Shown here: piece by piece, positions 18,090 to 28,500 of the stretch
Numbering within the stretch: the first letter of the stretch is position 1
How the letters are laid out: the number at the start of each line of letters is the position of its first letter
Assembly: GCA_963977005.1 (NCBI GenBank)
Contig: CAXBMQ010000001.1
Coordinates: forward strand, 1-64,000
Length of the DNA: 64,000 nt
Direction of reading: 5' to 3'
From: CAXBCP01 sp963977005
GTDB taxonomy: Bacteria; Pseudomonadota; Alphaproteobacteria; MPNO01; UBA830
Notes under the pieces: generated by a model
Databases searched by the model: none
What the model was told of the DNA's origin: nothing
The model's input: only the letters and a program-made list of their open reading frames with translations
Translations under genes and position numbers: made by a program

Positions 18090-19577
18090 CTATCGTTGTT
18101 CCAGAGTTGTCTGAAGGCGCAGTCGGGACCGGATCGACCGGGAAATCGCATCGACGCAGATATTGAGCATCGCCGTAATCAGGATCAACAGCAGCGCCCG
18201 GTCGAACCGGAGATCGGCGAACGCGCTATCAACATAGAACCCAAGTGTTGCAATTCCGAGAATGCCGAGAATCGCCGTTTCACGCAGGATGACCTCCCAG
18301 CGGTAAAACAGCAAAGCCAGCAGCGGCCGGTAAACACGGGGCAGCACTTCGTAAAAATACCTGTTGGCGCCTTTGACGGCATCGAGCCGAAGCTGAACGG
18401 TTTCGGTGTAGCGCCCGATCAGATGCCCGATAATTGCCGCATTGTGCAGGCTGAGGGCGACGATCGCCGGCAACATGGACGGTCCCCACAGATTGAGCAG
18501 AATGAACGCGAGGATGTATTCCGGCGTCGACCGCGCGATCACCAGAAACGTATGTCCGCCGGTGCGCGCGGCCCGGCCCAGCAGAAGCGGCGAGATCAGC
18601 GGAAAGAAAATCAACGTCAGGAAACCGGTCGCGACCAATGCAATCATGGTCAGCTGGACTGTCGCCACAACCCCCGGCCACGCCTGGTCGAACAACAGCA
18701 GCGCGAGCCAGTCGCCAAAGGCCGCCAGCGAACCGTCGCCGCCGACACGCAGTGGATACGGGACGATATCGACGGTCAAGAAGCGCAGAATATTCGACCA
18801 CGAGAACGCAACGCTCCACGGCAGGATGATGGCGGCCCCGGCCAGGTAAACCGGCAGCAGCGGCTTTTTCATCCAGATCCGCATCGTCGCGATGATCAGG
18901 TAGAACAGGATCAGCAACGCCGAAACATCGGAATACTGACCCTGCTTGAAGGCGGATTCGAGGTGGAAACCCAGCGTCGGCAGGCCGATAAACCCGAGTA
19001 CGGCGCTGGACCGCAATCCGCATTCCAGCCGGTACATCGAATAATTCCGGAAATGCGCCCAGGCATCGGGCAGTCTCACAAACAGGAATACCGATGCGCG
19101 GCCCGACCCGACCGGCACCGCACTCAACGGGCGCTGGTCGGCCTCTTCGAGAATTTCGGCATAGACCTTGGCGATAATCCCCGAATAGGGAATGGCTATC
19201 GCAAGCACGCCGGTCAGCGGCGACAGGCCGAACAGCTGCAGGAAAATCAGCGCCCAGAACAGTTCGTGGATGGCACGGATAAAGGCGCAGCCGACCCGGA
19301 CCGCGCGCCGGTGGAAAAGTAACGCCAGACCGAACCCGACCACATTGGCCAGCGCCACACCCAGCAGGGCAAATGCAAGCGTGTAGCCAAGCGCAAGCGC
19401 GAGGCTGTCGGTCGAGTAGAAATCAGGCGTCACGATGCCTTCGAGCAGAAGGCCGAATTCGCGCCAGGGGTCGACGGTGGAGATCGCGATATCGGCAAAG
19501 ACGAGACAGACAATCGCAACGAACAGAAAGCCCGAGGTCGTCCGCGCCAGCGGTGACGGATCGCGCCGATCTGTCAT
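18090..19577 (-). CDS. PhnE-like ABC permease, two permease domains in one chain (predicted selenium oxyanion transport)
   Basis: 495 residues and about 12 hydrophobic helices. It contains two binding-protein-dependent permease domains in tandem (about 55-250 and 285-485), each with the coupling-loop pattern ending in a glycine (SSAVLGFIGLPTLGF and ETAILGILGIATLGF). PhnE permeases normally have a single domain and homodimerise, so one chain here could form the whole channel. The early GIVTPDFYS resembles PhnE. The gene overlaps the ATPase gene by four bases and is followed directly by SelD, which points to selenate or selenite rather than phosphonate as cargo. Confidence 0.82.
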   Translation of the reverse strand: MTDRRDPSPLARTTSGFLFVAIVCLVFADIAISTVDPWREFGLLLEGIVTPDFYSTDSLALALGYTLAFALLGVALANVVGFGLALLFHRRAVRVGCAFIRAIHELFWALIFLQLFGLSPLTGVLAIAIPYSGIIAKVYAEILEEADQRPLSAVPVGSGRASVFLFVRLPDAWAHFRNYSMYRLECGLRSSAVLGFIGLPTLGFHLESAFKQGQYSDVSALLILFYLIIATMRIWMKKPLLPVYLAGAAIILPWSVAFSWSNILRFLTVDIVPYPLRVGGDGSLAAFGDWLALLLFDQAWPGVVATVQLTMIALVATGFLTLIFFPLISPLLLGRAARTGGHTFLVIARSTPEYILAFILLNLWGPSMLPAIVALSLHNAAIIGHLIGRYTETVQLRLDAVKGANRYFYEVLPRVYRPLLALLFYRWEVILRETAILGILGIATLGFYVDSAFADLRFDRALLLILITAMLNICVDAISRSIRSRLRLQTTLEQR

Positions 19578-20239
19578 GCGCCGCCGTTCAGGTACAGACC
19601 GTCGAGATCGCCCGGGGTCATGCCGGCCGATTTCCGGTCCATAACGATCCGGCCGTCCTTCATGCCAATGATCCGATCGGCAAACTCGATCGCCAGGGCG
19701 CGGTCGTGCATGGCCAGCAACACCGTATTTTTTTGGGCATTCATGGTCTCGAGGATCTCGCGGGCCTGATGCTCGTCAACCGACGACACCGGCTCGTCAG
19801 CGACGATGATATCGCCTGTATGGAACAGCGCGCGCGCGAGTGCGGTACGTTGATATTGCCCGCCCGACAATTGCCCGACACCGGAAAACATTTTCTCTTC
19901 GAGCCGTAGCGGGACCAGAACCTTCCGGACATCTTCCACGTCGTCGCGTGCCGGCAAGACAAGGTTGCGCAGGTTGCGCCAGACGGACCGCTGATGAAGC
20001 CGTCCCATGTAGACATTGTGAAAGACCGTCAGCGCCTGCACGAGCGCAGCATCCTGGGGCATCAACGCGGCTTTTGCCCCGAGCCGTTCATAAAAAAGGC
20101 GGAGCAGGGTGGATTTCCCTGCTCCGCTCTCGCCGACGAGCGCGATCCGCTCGCCCGGATCGATCCTTGCATTGAGCCCGCTGAGAATTTCCTTGCCGTT
20201 ATAGCCGGCAGATTCATCCCTGAGCTCAAGCAGAGACAT
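19574..20239 (-). CDS. PhnC-like ABC transporter ATP-binding protein
   Basis: 221 residues, compact ABC ATPase. Walker A GESGAGKST (36-44), signature LSGGQYQRTALARAL, Walker B IIVADEP and switch His in AMHDRAL. It is closest in layout to PhnC-type ATPases of phosphonate/phosphite importers. Its ATG shares a base with the stop of the binding-protein gene, and it overlaps the permease gene by four bases, giving a strictly coupled binding protein-ATPase-permease-SelD order. Confidence 0.88.
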   Translation of the reverse strand: MSLLELRDESAGYNGKEILSGLNARIDPGERIALVGESGAGKSTLLRLFYERLGAKAALMPQDAALVQALTVFHNVYMGRLHQRSVWRNLRNLVLPARDDVEDVRKVLVPLRLEEKMFSGVGQLSGGQYQRTALARALFHTGDIIVADEPVSSVDEHQAREILETMNAQKNTVLLAMHDRALAIEFADRIIGMKDGRIVMDRKSAGMTPGDLDGLYLNGGA

Positions 20240-21111
20240 CAGTCGATAAGCCCGATCGATTTCGCCGTCTTTTCGATCGGCGCGTAATCTGCGTTCGACG
20301 CGGGAATGAAGGACGATCTCGGGAACGACTTCAATAGATCCGGGTCGTTCATCGACAGCAGGCTGTTTTTAACCTTGTCGGTGAATCCGTCGCCGAATTT
20401 CGCATCGACATCGCCGCGGATACTCCACTGGTAATCGGGATAGGTGGGCGTCCGCCAGATTACGCTGACCTTGCTGGTGTCGATCTTACCCGCCTTCACG
20501 TCGCGGTCCCAGACGGCGTAATTCGTGGCACCGACCTGGTACGAACCTGACTGCACCAGCGCGATCGTACGAGAATGGTCTCCGCTGAACCCGACGCGCG
20601 AGAAGACTTTTTGCGGGGCTTCCTTGAAGTTATTCCGGATATGGAATTCCGGCATCAGGCGACCCGAAGTCGATCCCTTTGAGCCGAAGGTGAAGGTCTT
20701 GCCCTTGATGGCGGTCGGGAATTCCTTGCTTTCCTTCAACCCTGTGCTGGCATGGGCAATAAAATAGGTAACGAAGGTGAGATCTTCCTTGCCCTGCGCA
20801 ATTGCCGTCGAACCCGGCACAAGGGCCCGGGCGCGCACGCCGGACAGCCCCCCGAACCAGGCAAGCTGGACCTGGTTGTTGCGGAATGCGGTCACAGCGG
20901 CAGCATAGGATTTAACGGGCACGTATTTGACGGGAACGCCAAGCTGTTTGGACAGATAGCCGGCGATCTTCCCGAAACGGGATTTGAGCTGGCTTTCATC
21001 CTGATCCGGGATTGCGGTGAAAACGAATTCTTCGGCGGCATTTGCCTGTGTCGCCGGCAGCACAGGCAGGGCAAGAGCCAACGCAGCGGCAAGGATCGTA
21101 CGGGATTTCAT
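20239..21111 (-). CDS. PhnD-like periplasmic binding protein, putative selenate/selenite ABC transporter
   Basis: 290 residues from the ATG at 21111, preceded by AGGAG. A Sec signal peptide ends near ATQANA-AEE. The body is a PhnD/phosphite-binding fold: FTAIPDQDESQLKSRFGKIA at the start, FRNNQVQLAWFGGLSGVRA, and FTFGSKGSTSGRLMPEF, whose Ser/Thr-rich loop would hold an oxyanion. A PhnD subfamily found beside SelD genes is predicted to bind selenium oxyanions. That assignment rests on context here. No phosphonate catabolic gene (phnGHIJKLM, phnX, ptxD) is present. Confidence 0.8.
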   Translation of the reverse strand: MKSRTILAAALALALPVLPATQANAAEEFVFTAIPDQDESQLKSRFGKIAGYLSKQLGVPVKYVPVKSYAAAVTAFRNNQVQLAWFGGLSGVRARALVPGSTAIAQGKEDLTFVTYFIAHASTGLKESKEFPTAIKGKTFTFGSKGSTSGRLMPEFHIRNNFKEAPQKVFSRVGFSGDHSRTIALVQSGSYQVGATNYAVWDRDVKAGKIDTSKVSVIWRTPTYPDYQWSIRGDVDAKFGDGFTDKVKNSLLSMNDPDLLKSFPRSSFIPASNADYAPIEKTAKSIGLID

Positions 21112-21199
21112 TGAACGTCTCCTGTTGAAGGTGCACCTGCTCCGGATCACTCCAGAATGCGCAAACACCGATGATGATAATGAACTGACGCGTTAAATC

Positions 21200-21215
21200 G
21201 CCCCGTTGCGGGGGC
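21200..21215 (-). terminator. weak GC hairpin between the glycosyltransferase and the transporter operon
   Basis: GCCCC and GGGGC arms around a short loop, followed on the minus strand by GATTTAA. It could end minus-strand transcription from the glycosyltransferase gene or lie in the leader of the binding-protein gene. The T-tract is poor. Confidence 0.25.
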
Positions 21216-21331
21216 TCTTCTCTAGATAGACCCATAAAGATTACGTGACCAGAACAAACCCGGGCCGGGAATCCGTTGTTCAGCGGAAACAAGGGCCGGC
21301 GGTCTGGTTTTCGCCGGGCATTAAGGTGCGG

Positions 21332-22471
21332 CTAACGGCCCGCCGCTTCGCGCAAGACGCCAAGCGTGCGACGTGCTGTCTCTTCCCAGGTAAAGGACCG
21401 GGCGCGCCGCGCGGCTCTCCTGCCCAACTCCGCCCGCAGTGCCGGATCGACCAGCAAGGTCGTGATGCGGGCCGCCATTTCCTGAACGTTGTCGGGATCG
21501 AACGTTAAACCCGCATCACCGATGACTTCGGGCATTGCCGCAGCGTTTGACGTGGCGATCGGCGCGCCGTGGGCCATCGCTTCCAGCAACGGATTGCCGA
21601 AAGTTTCGACGGCGGATGGAAAGATGAAAAGCTGGCATTCCCGGTAAAGCGTGTCGAGCTCTGCGGTATCAACATGCCCGACAAACCGAACCGCATCGCC
21701 CAGCCCAAGGTCGCGCATGAGATCTCGGAGGGCATCGCCGTAATGACTGTCTATCTCGCGCCCGACGATTGTCAGCGTCAAGTCCTTTCGGCTGTCGCGC
21801 AGGATGGCAAACGCGCGCAGAAGCGTGTGATAGTTCTTCTGAATATAAATATCCGACACCGCCAGCAGGTTCGTACCAGGCACCTCATTGCCTTCGCGCG
21901 GTGCCACCACCGGGGCGGTACCGTGATAGACGACGCTGACTTTCCTGTTTCGCACGCTTTTCATGCCGAATGTCAGCAGACCGGCCGCGTAATTTGACAC
22001 CGCGATCGCGCGCCGCGCCGTCAGCAGCGATGCCATCGTCGCGGCTGACAGCATAAACCAGTAGGCCAGCGGTTTGAGCCGGCGGGCCAGCCGGATGACG
22101 GACGTCGCATTCCGTAACAGCAAAATATGATTCCGGGCAAAGAGAGGTCCGAAATTGGCCGGCGAAAAGAGCACATCTGCAGACAGCCGCCGGGCTATTC
22201 CCGGCAGCCTGAACTGTTCCCAGACAAGGGTAGGAAAGAAACGGGGCGTGTAGTCACAGACCAGAACGTCGATTCCATCGGGGACCGGGTCGAACAGCGC
22301 GAGTTGTTCCTTGTGCAATATGAGATGCAGACTGACGTCCGGTTCGGCGGCCAATAGAGGCAGCATCTGACGCAGATAGGTGACACCACCGCCGGTCTTG
22401 GCATGAGACGCATTGATCGCGATGCGAAACAGCTGTTGGTCCGTATCCGGGCGGGTCTCTGCGGTGGTCAT
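21332..22471 (-). CDS. glycosyltransferase family 4 protein
   Basis: 379 residues, GT-B fold retaining glycosyltransferase. The N-terminal acceptor region opens with INASHAKTGGGVTYLRQ; the C-terminal donor domain has SDIYIQKNYHTLLRAF, TIVGREI and the E-x7-E region FPSAVETFGNPLLEAMAHG. The start at 22471 fits the family N terminus; the frame stays open upstream but that part looks non-coding. Likely adds a hexose to an envelope polysaccharide. It has no polysaccharide-cluster neighbours, so the acceptor is unknown. Confidence 0.82.
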   Translation of the reverse strand: MTTAETRPDTDQQLFRIAINASHAKTGGGVTYLRQMLPLLAAEPDVSLHLILHKEQLALFDPVPDGIDVLVCDYTPRFFPTLVWEQFRLPGIARRLSADVLFSPANFGPLFARNHILLLRNATSVIRLARRLKPLAYWFMLSAATMASLLTARRAIAVSNYAAGLLTFGMKSVRNRKVSVVYHGTAPVVAPREGNEVPGTNLLAVSDIYIQKNYHTLLRAFAILRDSRKDLTLTIVGREIDSHYGDALRDLMRDLGLGDAVRFVGHVDTAELDTLYRECQLFIFPSAVETFGNPLLEAMAHGAPIATSNAAAMPEVIGDAGLTFDPDNVQEMAARITTLLVDPALRAELGRRAARRARSFTWEETARRTLGVLREAAGR

Positions 22472-22685
22472 GGGTAATCTGGACTCTGCTTTAAACGCAG
22501 ACACACCATAGCATGCGTAGGACTTGGCAAGAAAGCAGGCCGGCACCGCCGCACGATAACAGACCGGGACCGGCGTTATCTCCCGCGTCATCCTTGGCGT
22601 TGCCAAAGGTCCGTCCGGCGGCGGCGCCCCTGACCGTCGACTTCCGATTAATAAAGAGCAATCGGTCAGACAGCTTATTGCCGGA
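22472..22685. other. intergenic region, no gene seen
   Basis: 214 bases between the UbiD-family gene and the glycosyltransferase, both on the minus strand. No convincing frame with a ribosome site, no strong hairpin-T-run and no RNA gene. It presumably holds the glycosyltransferase promoter. Confidence 0.5.
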
Positions 22686-24071
22686 TCAGATCCCGCCCGG
22701 TTCCAGCGTGGTCTCGTACTTGTCGAGATCGGCCGGCGGCACAGGGACACGCTGATACCGGCCGGCGAACCCGAAGGGGAGCGACGCATCTATCCCCACC
22801 TTCGTCCGCACGCCCTTGTCCGAAATAGAGACATATTCGTGTCCGCGTGCGCCGGGCATCGTGATAAGTCCCTTCGACGCATCCCAGCGCGTGGCCAGGG
22901 CCCATTCGACGTCGTCCCAGTCATGGATATTGATATCGTCATCGACCACGATGACCAGATCGAGATCCTTCAGCGCGGCAATCGCGGCAAAAATGGCGTT
23001 GCGCTGATAGCCTTCGTCGGCCGCACTACGCTTGTTGACTGAAATGAGCAGGTGGAACCGGTAGAGGCCCCCCGGCGTCAGCGCGACGTCGGTCACGCAG
23101 GGCGCGGACGCCTTGACCGCCTTGAGGATCGCACCTTCAAGCACATGCTTGCGCAGGATGGGCGCTTCCTTGGTCATGATCACGTGCCATATCGGATCCT
23201 CGCGATGATAGATGCAGTTGATCGTCGTCACGGGCGACGGGCTGACATCCGAATACAACCCGACAAATTCGAGAAACGGGCCCTCTTCCATCTCCACGTC
23301 GGGCGAGATCGTGCCTTCCATGACGAATTCGGCATCCGCCGGCACCTGGAGCGGAATCGTCTTGCAGTCGATCAGTTCCAGCGGCTTGCGCGACAGGCCC
23401 GATGCCACTTCGTACTCGTCCATGTCACGCGGCAGCTGAGCCCCCATCATCCCGGCGGCATATTGCAGGCCGACATCCGCGCCTATCACAATGGCGATCG
23501 GCAGTTCTTCGCCTTTTTCCTTCGCCCGTTCCCACAACGCCCGCAGGTCGCGCCCGAGATCGAGCTGGATCAGCAGCTTGTTGTCCTCCACATGCATGAA
23601 GCGATGATAGGACGCATTGTTTACCCCGGTATCGGGGTCTTTCGCGATGACCACGCCACCGGAAATATACCGCCCACCGTCATTGGGGGCATATCGCGGC
23701 AATGGCAGATATTCGAGCAGGTCCGGATTATTCCGGTAAACCGCCTGCACCGGTCCTTCGTCGACCTTTTTCGGCGCGATCGGGTTGGCGAGGCCGTCGC
23801 CGATAAAATCGCGCAGGCCGGAAATATCGTGTTCGTAGATCGCGAGGACATTTTCCTCGCAGCCGAGGAAATTACCGACCACCCGCGTGTCGTAACCGCG
23901 CACGTTTCTGAACAGCATGGCGCGTTCGGTCTGCTTGAACAGGACGCTCGTCATTTCGAGATCGGTATCGACCTCGTCTGCGACTTTCAGCAACAGGTTC
24001 GACGCGTCCAGCCGTCCGAGTGCCGAGCGGAAGCTGAGATCGGGAATATGCGTCACTTTCTTGTCGTCCAT
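22686..24071 (-). CDS. UbiD family (prenylated-FMN dependent) decarboxylase
   Basis: 461 residues. UbiD-type features in order: the N-terminal alpha/beta domain (RAMLFRNVRGYDTRVVGNFLG), the prFMN region LPRYAPNDGGRYISGGVVIAKDPDTG, the metal/cofactor segment NNASYHRFMHVEDNKL, and the catalytic-loop region MEGTISPDVEMEEGPFLEFVGLY with its acidic residues. Family enzymes reversibly decarboxylate aromatic or unsaturated acids and need prenyl-FMN made by UbiX; no ubiX is in the window. GAGGAG precedes the ATG. It lies 35 bases downstream of gltD on the same strand and may be read through from it. Confidence 0.87.
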   Translation of the reverse strand: MDDKKVTHIPDLSFRSALGRLDASNLLLKVADEVDTDLEMTSVLFKQTERAMLFRNVRGYDTRVVGNFLGCEENVLAIYEHDISGLRDFIGDGLANPIAPKKVDEGPVQAVYRNNPDLLEYLPLPRYAPNDGGRYISGGVVIAKDPDTGVNNASYHRFMHVEDNKLLIQLDLGRDLRALWERAKEKGEELPIAIVIGADVGLQYAAGMMGAQLPRDMDEYEVASGLSRKPLELIDCKTIPLQVPADAEFVMEGTISPDVEMEEGPFLEFVGLYSDVSPSPVTTINCIYHREDPIWHVIMTKEAPILRKHVLEGAILKAVKASAPCVTDVALTPGGLYRFHLLISVNKRSAADEGYQRNAIFAAIAALKDLDLVIVVDDDINIHDWDDVEWALATRWDASKGLITMPGARGHEYVSISDKGVRTKVGIDASLPFGFAGRYQRVPVPPADLDKYETTLEPGGI

Positions 24072-24106
24072 TGTCCGGCTCCTCGCGACGGGAAATAATG
24101 ACCGGT

Positions 24107-25528
24107 CTAACGCGGCAGCTCGGTCGTCCCCATAAGATATTTATCGATAGCGTGCGCTGCCTGACGGCCCTCGCGTATTGCCCACACAACCAGTGACTGC
24201 CCGCGCCGCATGTCGCCGGCGCTGAAGACTTTCTCGTGGCTCGTCGCGTATGCGACTGTATCCGCGTTCACATTCCCGCGGTCATCAAGCGCGACACCCA
24301 GTTCTTCGAGCATGCCCTCGGCGATGGGATGCACGAAACCCATGGCCAGCAGAACTAGATCCGCCTTCAGTTCGAATTCCGTACCGGCAATCGGCTGAAA
24401 TTTTTCATCGACCCGCTGGCAGTTGATATGGGTTACGCGCCCGTCTTCCCCGCCCATGCTGTTTGTGGTCACGGAAAAATCGCGCTCGGCGCCCTCCGCC
24501 TGGCTTGAAGACGTACGCATCTTCAGCGGCCAGTGTGGCCAGGTCAGACCCTTGTTTTCCTTTTCCGGGGGTTCCGGCATGATTTCAAGTTGCGTGACCG
24601 ACAGCGCACCCTGACGGATCGACGTTCCGATACAGTCAGAGCCGGTATCGCCGCCGCCGATCACGACGACATGTTTTTCAGTCGCGAGGATCGGCTCGAC
24701 ATCGCCCCCCAGATTGCTGCCTGCAACACGGCGGTTCTGCTGTGGCAGGAATTCCATCGCGAAGTGGACACCGTCCAGATCCCGCCCTTCGACAGGCAGG
24801 TCGCGCGGCTTCTCGGAACCGCCAGTCAGCAGGATGGCGTCATGGTTTGCTTCAAGGTCGGCAGCGCTCAGATCGACGCCGACATGTACACCGCAATGAA
24901 GGGTCACGCCCTCGGCGGTCATCTGTTCCATCCGGCGGTCGATCAGATGCTTTTCCATCTTGAAATCGGGGATACCGAAGCGCAGGAGACCCCCGGGGTT
25001 CTCGTTCTTCTCGTAAAGATGCACGTCGTGGCCAACCCGGGCGAGTTGCTGCGCCGCCGCCATACCAGCCGGACCGGAACCGACGATGGCGATTTTCTTG
25101 CCGGTTTTCGCATCGGGAACCTTCGGCGTGATCCAGCCTTCTTCCCATGCCCGGTCGACGATCGCGCATTCGATGGTTTTGATGGTCACCGGTGAATCGT
25201 CGATATTGAGCGTACAGGCCGCCTCGCATGGCGCGGGGCAGATACGTCCTGTGAACTCCGGGAAGTTATTGGTCGAATGCAGGTTATTCGATGCCTGCTC
25301 CCAATCCGCCCGATAGACCAGGTCGTTCCAGTCGGGGATCTGGTTGTTTACCGGGCAGCCGTTATGGCAGAACGGAATGCCGCAATCCATGCATCGGGCC
25401 GCCTGGCGCTCAAGATCGCGTTCCTCGAGCGGGATGACGAATTCCTGATAGTTCCGAATGCGGTCGCTGGCAGGTTTATAGGTCCGGTCGTGCCGTTCGA
25501 TCTCTATGAAGCCCGTTACCTTGCCCAT
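24107..25528 (-). CDS. gltD: glutamate synthase (NADPH) small subunit GltD
   Basis: 473 residues. It supplies electrons from NADPH to the large subunit. N-terminal iron-sulfur cysteines are in CMDCGIPFCHNGCPVNNQIP and CPAPCEAACTLN. FAD-binding GSGPAGMAAAQQLARVGHDV and NADP-binding VIGGGDTGSDCIG follow, with a final FAD motif SAGDMRRGQSLVVWAI. Full length for the alphaproteobacterial form. AGGAGAAG precedes the ATG, and the start shares one base with the gltB stop (TGATG), so translation is coupled. Confidence 0.95.
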   Translation of the reverse strand: MGKVTGFIEIERHDRTYKPASDRIRNYQEFVIPLEERDLERQAARCMDCGIPFCHNGCPVNNQIPDWNDLVYRADWEQASNNLHSTNNFPEFTGRICPAPCEAACTLNIDDSPVTIKTIECAIVDRAWEEGWITPKVPDAKTGKKIAIVGSGPAGMAAAQQLARVGHDVHLYEKNENPGGLLRFGIPDFKMEKHLIDRRMEQMTAEGVTLHCGVHVGVDLSAADLEANHDAILLTGGSEKPRDLPVEGRDLDGVHFAMEFLPQQNRRVAGSNLGGDVEPILATEKHVVVIGGGDTGSDCIGTSIRQGALSVTQLEIMPEPPEKENKGLTWPHWPLKMRTSSSQAEGAERDFSVTTNSMGGEDGRVTHINCQRVDEKFQPIAGTEFELKADLVLLAMGFVHPIAEGMLEELGVALDDRGNVNADTVAYATSHEKVFSAGDMRRGQSLVVWAIREGRQAAHAIDKYLMGTTELPR

Positions 25529-28500
25529 CAGCTTCTCCTCATCCCGATATTCATCTCGCCGGTCTGTTCGACCTGCAATTCCTGCAATGCGCGGCGATAT
25601 TCAACCGGCATCACTTTGACGAATTTCGGCAGGTAGTCATCCCAGTTTTCCAGAATATTCTGCGCGCGGCTCGAAGCGGTGTAATGCGCATGGTTCTGGA
25701 TAAGCTGGCGCAAACGTTCGGCATCGAACCGGGTCATATCGGATTTCACATCGACCAGCCCGTGCGATTCGATATCGGAGCGGTGGAGCTTCTCCATCAC
25801 TTCCTCTTCGTCCTCGACAGGTTCCAGATCGACCATGGACAGGTTGCAGCGACGTTCGAAATTGCCGGACTCATCGAGCACATAGGCAATCCCGCCGGAC
25901 ATACCGGCGGCAAAATTGCGGCCCGTTTCACCCAGGACAACGACGATTCCGCCCGTCATATATTCGCACCCATGGTCGCCGGCACCCTCGACAACCGCAA
26001 TAGCGCCGGAGTTGCGTACGGCAAACCGTTCGCCGGCAATGCCGCGGAAATAACATTCGCCATTCACCGCGCCATACAGGACGGTATTGCCGACGATCAT
26101 GCTTTCGTCCGGGTTGATCCCGCTGGCGGGATCGGGGCGAACGATCAGTTTACCGCCCGACAGGCCCTTGCCGACATAGTCATTGGCCTCGCCGATCAGT
26201 TCGAGCGTGAATCCCTGGGTGACCCAGGCACCGAAACTTTGCCCGGCAACCCCGGTAAGCTTGAACCAGATCGTATCGTCGGGAAGTCCGGCATGGCCGT
26301 ATTTCAGCGCCAGTTCTCCCGACAGCATCGTGCCCGCAGACCGGTCGGTATTGCCGATTGGAAATTCCGCCTGAACTGCCGTTCCGTCATCCAGCGCCGG
26401 CTTCGCGGTCTCGATAAACTTGCGGTCCAGAATGTCCTTGATCGGATGGTTCTGTTCGCCGGTATGGTGGATATCCACCCGCTCGGCTTCGATCGGTTTG
26501 AAAAACAGTTTGCTGAAATCGAGCCCGTTCGCCTTCCAGTGATCGATCGCCTTCGTGGTATCGAGCACGTCTGTCTGGCCGATCATGTCGTTGACCGTCC
26601 GGAAGCCCGTTTCGGCCATCAGTTCACGCAATTCTTCAGCCACATAGAAGAAATAATTGACGACGTGTTCGGGCTCGCCGGTGAATTTCTTCCTGAGTTC
26701 AGGGTCCTGCGTCGCGATACCGACCGGGCAGGTATTCAGATGGCATTTGCGCATCATGATGCAGCCCGATGCAATCAGCGGCGCCGTCGCAAAGCCGAAC
26801 TCGTCGGCGCCAAGCAGCGCGCCGACCGCAACGTCGCGCCCGGTGCGCAACCCGCCGTCCACCTGCACCGCAATGCGGCCACGCAGATCGTTCATCACCA
26901 GGGTCTGCTGGGTTTCGGCAAGACCGATTTCCCAGGGCGAGCCCGCGTGTTTGATCGACGTCAGCGGAGAGGCACCGGTGCCGCCCTCAAACCCTGCAAT
27001 CGTGACGTGATCGGCGCGGGCCTTGGAAACGCCGGCCGCCACGGTCCCGACCCCGATTTCCGAAACCAGTTTCACACTGATATCCGACGAAGGCTTTACG
27101 TTCTTGAGGTCGAAGATCAGTTGGGCGAGGTCTTCGATAGAATAGATATCGTGATGCGGCGGCGGCGATATCAACCCGACACCGGCCGTGGAATGACGAA
27201 CCTTGGCAATCACCGCATCCACCTTGTGACCGGGCAGCTGTCCGCCCTCGCCCGGTTTCGCGCCCTGCGCCATTTTGATCTGGATCATGTCCGAATTCGC
27301 AAGATATTCGGTCGTGACGCCGAACCGGCCCGATGCAACCTGTTTGATCGCCGACCGCATTGAATCGCCGTTTTCCATCGGGACGAAACGGTCCACTTCC
27401 TCGCCGCCCTCGCCGGTGTTCGATTTGCCGCCAATCCGGTTCATCGCGATCGCGAGATTGGTATGCGCCTCGCGGCTGATCGATCCGAAAGACATCGCCC
27501 CGGTAGCAAACCGCTTGACGATCTCGGTAGCCGGTTCGACCTCATCGAGCGGCACCGGCTTACGGCCGGTTTCCGCCGCCGGCTTGAGACGGAACAACCC
27601 GCGCAGGGTCATAAGCTGTTCGCTCTGCTCGTTGATCGCGGTTGCGTAAGACCGGTATTTTTCAGGCAACTGGCCGCGAACGGCATGCTGCAGGTCGGCG
27701 ACTGTCTGCGGCGTCCAGGAATGTTTTTCGCCGCGAATACGAAATGCGTATTCACCGCCGACATCCAGCGAATTTTCGTAGATCGGGTTGTTTCCGAACG
27801 CGTCGGCATGACGCATCAACGTCTCTGCGGCGATTTCCGTCAAACCGACACCCTCGATCGCAGTATGCGTCCCGGTGAAGTATTTCTCCACGAAGGACGA
27901 TTTGAGCCCGACGGCGTCGAATATCTGCGCACCGCAATAGGACTGGTAGGTGGAAATGCCCATCTTGGACATCACCTTGAGCAGCCCCTTGTCGATACCT
28001 TTTATGAAGCGCTTGTTGATCTCGTCATGGCTCAGCTCTCCGTCGATCTTTTCGCGAAGATCCTCCAGCGTCTCGAAGGCCAGCCAGGGATTGACCGCTT
28101 CGGCACCGAATCCGGCCAGCGTGGCAAAGTGATGAACCTCCCGCGCTTCCCCGGTTTCCACGACCAGGCCGACCGATGTCCGAAGACCCTTGCGGATCAG
28201 GTGATGATGCACAGCGGAAGTCGCCAGCAGCGACGGTATCGCCACCCGGTCGGACGCCATCAGGCGATCCGACAGGATGATGATGTTATAGCCCTGGGAC
28301 ACACTCGTTTCGGCGCGCTCGCACAGATTGTCGATCGCCTCCTCCATGTACTCGGCGCCACGCTGTACGTTGAACGTGATGTCGAGCGTAATGGTCTGGA
28401 ACTGATTGTCAGCGATATCGCCAATCGCCCGGATTTTCTCCAGCCCTTCATTCGAAATAATCGGCTGGCGAACTTCGAGGCGTTTCAGGCTGGACGTCCC

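Noticed and set aside
17970..19322. 450-codon plus-strand frame antisense to the permease
   Set aside because: Low-complexity Arg/Gln-rich translation, shadow of a membrane protein gene.
18090..21111. Phosphonate or phosphite transport as the role of the PhnCDE-like genes
   Set aside because: No phosphonate or phosphite metabolism genes nearby; the operon ends with SelD, which favours selenium.
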